Positions 62,510 to 64,000 of a DNA stretch of 64,000 nt are shown here, piece after piece (position 1 is the stretch's first letter; the number at the start of each line of letters is the position of its first letter). The position numbers and the translations under genes were made by a program. The notes under the pieces were generated by a model. It had not been told where the DNA came from. It saw only the letters and a program-made list of their open reading frames with translations, and did no database searches. Origin of the DNA: Pseudobacter ginsenosidimutans (GTDB taxonomy: Bacteria; Bacteroidota; Bacteroidia; Chitinophagales; Chitinophagaceae); the NCBI RefSeq assembly GCF_007970185.1, contig NZ_CP042431.1, forward strand, positions 7,113,342-7,177,341. The letters are read 5' to 3'.

Positions 62510-63115
62510 ATGAATCCCGAAAAGGCAAAATATATCCATAACCTGCTGGACACCGAGAATGATCATCTCAGGAAACTTCATGATATCGTTTGCCAGGCAG
62601 TAGAGCAGGAAAAACTGATCTTACAGAAGATTGAAGAGCCTTCGTTAGAGAAGCTCAGTACCGGCCAACGCGTTGCAGACAGGGTAGCCAGGTTTGGAGG
62701 CAGTTGGAAATTCATTCTTTCATTTATGGGCATCCTCATTATCTGGATCATTTTCAACCTGCAGTTACCACAGGAAAAAAGATTCGATCCCTATCCTTTC
62801 ATCCTGCTGAACCTGGTGCTGAGCTGCCTGGCGGCAGTGCAGGCGCCGGTGATCATGATGAGCCAGAACAGACAGGAGGAAAAAGACCGGAAGCGTAATG
62901 AAAATGATTATATCGTGAACCTGAAAGCAGAGATCGAGATCAGGACCCTGCATCAGAAAATGGACCTGCTCCTGGAAGAACAGTTCAAGAAACTGATGGA
63001 AGCACAGGCTGACCAGATCCGGTTGCTGCAATCACTGATCAAAGAAGAATACAGGAAGAGTACCGGAACGGACGATGCAAAAAAAACGCCGCCCACAAAG
63101 GACGGCGCAGCATAG
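62510..63115 (+). CDS. DUF1003 family membrane protein
   Basis: 201 aa. An N-terminal helical region is followed by RVADRVARFGGSWKFILSFMGILIIWIIFN (first membrane helix, about 65-84) and FDPYPFILLNLVLSCLAAVQAPVIMMSQNRQ (second helix, about 92-115), the DUF1003 signature, then a long charged coiled coil (RKRNENDYIVNLKAEIEIR). The N- and C-termini are probably cytoplasmic. Function of the family is unknown, though members are often found with stress genes. Its start lies 66 bp after the triple TTAAC array. Confidence 0.9.
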   Translation: MNPEKAKYIHNLLDTENDHLRKLHDIVCQAVEQEKLILQKIEEPSLEKLSTGQRVADRVARFGGSWKFILSFMGILIIWIIFNLQLPQEKRFDPYPFILLNLVLSCLAAVQAPVIMMSQNRQEEKDRKRNENDYIVNLKAEIEIRTLHQKMDLLLEEQFKKLMEAQADQIRLLQSLIKEEYRKSTGTDDAKKTPPTKDGAA

Positions 63116-63133
63116 ACGCAAATAAAACCAACC

Positions 63134-63399
63134 TTAGCTCTTTTTCTTATTTTTTTTGTAACGCTGATCGGGCGTCCCATCTTTTTTACGATGCACTACC
63201 ACAGTAGTGTCTTTGTTGGCCTTGTAAATTCTGTCTGGAGTGCCATCTTTCTTTGCCGGACCTGCTCCTTTGGAAGCATAAACCGGACGGGCCTTCCTGG
63301 CAGTATCGCTCACGGCTTTCCATTTCTTTACAACAGGGCGTGCTTTTTGGGTGGTGCCGGCTACAGCTTTTTCTTTTTTGACAACAGGAGGTTTTTCAT
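63134..63399 (-). pseudogene. Small basic KKDGTPD-repeat protein gene, start lost or frameshifted
   Basis: A minus-strand frame of about 85 codons reads KPPVVKKEKAVAGTTQ, ARPVVKKWKAVSDTAR, KKDGTPDRIYKANKDT, KKDGTPDQRYKKNKKKS then TAA. The KKDGTPDxxYKxNK motif occurs twice, as in small Bacteroidota proteins of unknown role. No start codon exists in this frame; an ATG (63397-63399) opens the neighbouring frame (MKNLLLSKKKKL then stop). Moving between frames at the A-rich runs CAAAAAAGAAAAAGC would give one protein, so a frameshift, sequencing error in a homopolymer, or slippage is likely. Confidence 0.55.
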
Positions 63400-63477
63400 A
63401 ACAGGGGATTTTGATTGAACAATTAACTTACCTAAATCTAAATCATTAAACTGACCATCGATATACATACTAACGCT

Positions 63478-63503
63478 TTAACCGGCAGTTAACTTGTGTT
63501 AAG
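63478..63503. promoter_or_regulatory. Triple TTAAC array (operator-like), copy 2
   Basis: TTAAC (63478), TTAAC (63489) and TTAAG (63499), spacing 11 and 10 bp. The shared pattern with copy 1 is TTTAACCGnnnnTTAACnnG then TGTTAA. It lies 40 bp before the sensor kinase start and between that gene and the divergent small basic gene. Confidence 0.55.
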
Positions 63504-63542
63504 CAGATGTTGTTTGACCAGTAAAAAAAATTATTGTCCATA

Positions 63543-64000
63543 ATGAGAAGCAAATTTGCCATTGGTACTTATATAGACGGTATGCGTTCCAAAACCCTCA
63601 AATGGATTGTGCTCACAGCCACCCTGCTCATTATCGTAATTGTTGGGGTGCAGTTGTACTGGCTCAATAAGATATACTCCCTCGAGCAAAAGACCTTCAA
63701 CATGAACGTGGTGAAGAGTATCCGGGGACTTTATGAAGACGTGAAACTGGTGGACTCACCGGTGAATCATCTGCAGGATTATATTGAACATCCTTCACCT
63801 GATTATTTCCTGTTCAGAACAGGCTCTAATTACAACAAAGACTCCCTCATCTGGTATCTCAAAGATGAGCTCAACGATTTCGACGTTCTCACCGATGCAC
63901 ATATCAGTTTCTATAATTCAGGAAAACAAAAATACATTTCACGCGAATATATAACCGCAGCAGCAGCCCGTTATGATCCGGTGGTGTTCCCTTTTCCTGT
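63543..64000 (+). CDS. Sensor histidine kinase, N-terminal part (runs off the window)
   Basis: 152 codons are visible. A membrane helix (about 20-42, IVLTATLLIIVIVGVQLYWL) is followed by NKIYSLEQKTFNMNVVKSIRGLYEDV and the start of a periplasmic sensor region, a pattern typical of Bacteroidota histidine kinases with a short cytoplasmic N-terminus. A second ATG 13 codons on (MRSKTLKW) could be the true start. The kinase domain lies outside the window, so the assignment rests on this N-terminal pattern. A triple TTAAC array directly upstream may be the binding site of the partner regulator. Confidence 0.6.
   Translation, partial: MRSKFAIGTYIDGMRSKTLKWIVLTATLLIIVIVGVQLYWLNKIYSLEQKTFNMNVVKSIRGLYEDVKLVDSPVNHLQDYIEHPSPDYFLFRTGSNYNKDSLIWYLKDELNDFDVLTDAHISFYNSGKQKYISREYITAAAARYDPVVFPFP

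Overview
The window is a chromosomal segment of a Bacteroidota bacterium, most likely family Chitinophagaceae (family placement is inference). Supporting signs are a SusC/SusD pair with its own ECF sigma factor and FecR anti-sigma, Gld-type ABC genes, a long (320 aa) NusB, a single-chain SecDF, a futalosine-pathway menaquinone gene (mqnE), many lipoproteins with an LxxC-type lipobox, and repeated TAnnTTTG -7 promoter elements, which are characteristic of this phylum. No rRNA, tRNA or CRISPR array was seen.

Layout. 1-9.6 kb: a TlpA-like thioredoxin, mutS2, a lipoprotein MsrA, an FKBP, a peptide-binding lipoprotein, an M1 metallopeptidase and an S58 (DmpA-like) peptidase. 9.6-13.1 kb: an accessory patch with a coiled-coil surface protein, two unknown small genes, a discoidin-domain gene with an in-frame stop, and an NlpC/P60 lipoprotein whose 3' end is also present as a decayed copy 1.5 kb away. 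13.2-20.2 kb: core genes dnaE, trxA, a nucleoside transporter and mqnE. 20.2-29.6 kb: a reductase flanked by two long-hairpin repeats, a methyltransferase, sdaA, FKBP, a membrane-anchored HU-like protein, an amino acid permease, a Rieske oxygenase and a DUF1080 protein. 29.6-35.9 kb: a four-gene operon joining a Gld-type ABC exporter (gldA plus a gldF-gldG fusion) to two short MutS-like ATPases. 35.9-43.6 kb: sigma factor, FecR, SusC with STN domain, SusD and a DUF4397 lipoprotein. 43.7-49.9 kb: groEL/groES, then nusB-DUF1573-yajC-(surface protein)-coaE. 50-53.4 kb: tandem M14 proteins, the first of which has lost every recognisable catalytic residue. 54-55.3 kb: an intact IS256-family element with 9-bp target duplication. 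55.3-61.2 kb: aspartate aminotransferase, a beta-lactamase-fold hydrolase and secDF. 61.2-64 kb: two more long-hairpin repeats, small basic proteins, a DUF1003 protein and the start of a sensor kinase.

The most notable features are: (i) four copies of a roughly 135-150 nt long-hairpin repeat whose outer stems differ in sequence but stay complementary, placed as two facing pairs; (ii) two copies of a triple TTAAC operator-like array with identical 11/10-bp spacing, one of them in front of a sensor kinase; (iii) the MutS-like/Gld operon; (iv) the active/inactive M14 pair. Several small decayed or start-less genes are also recorded.
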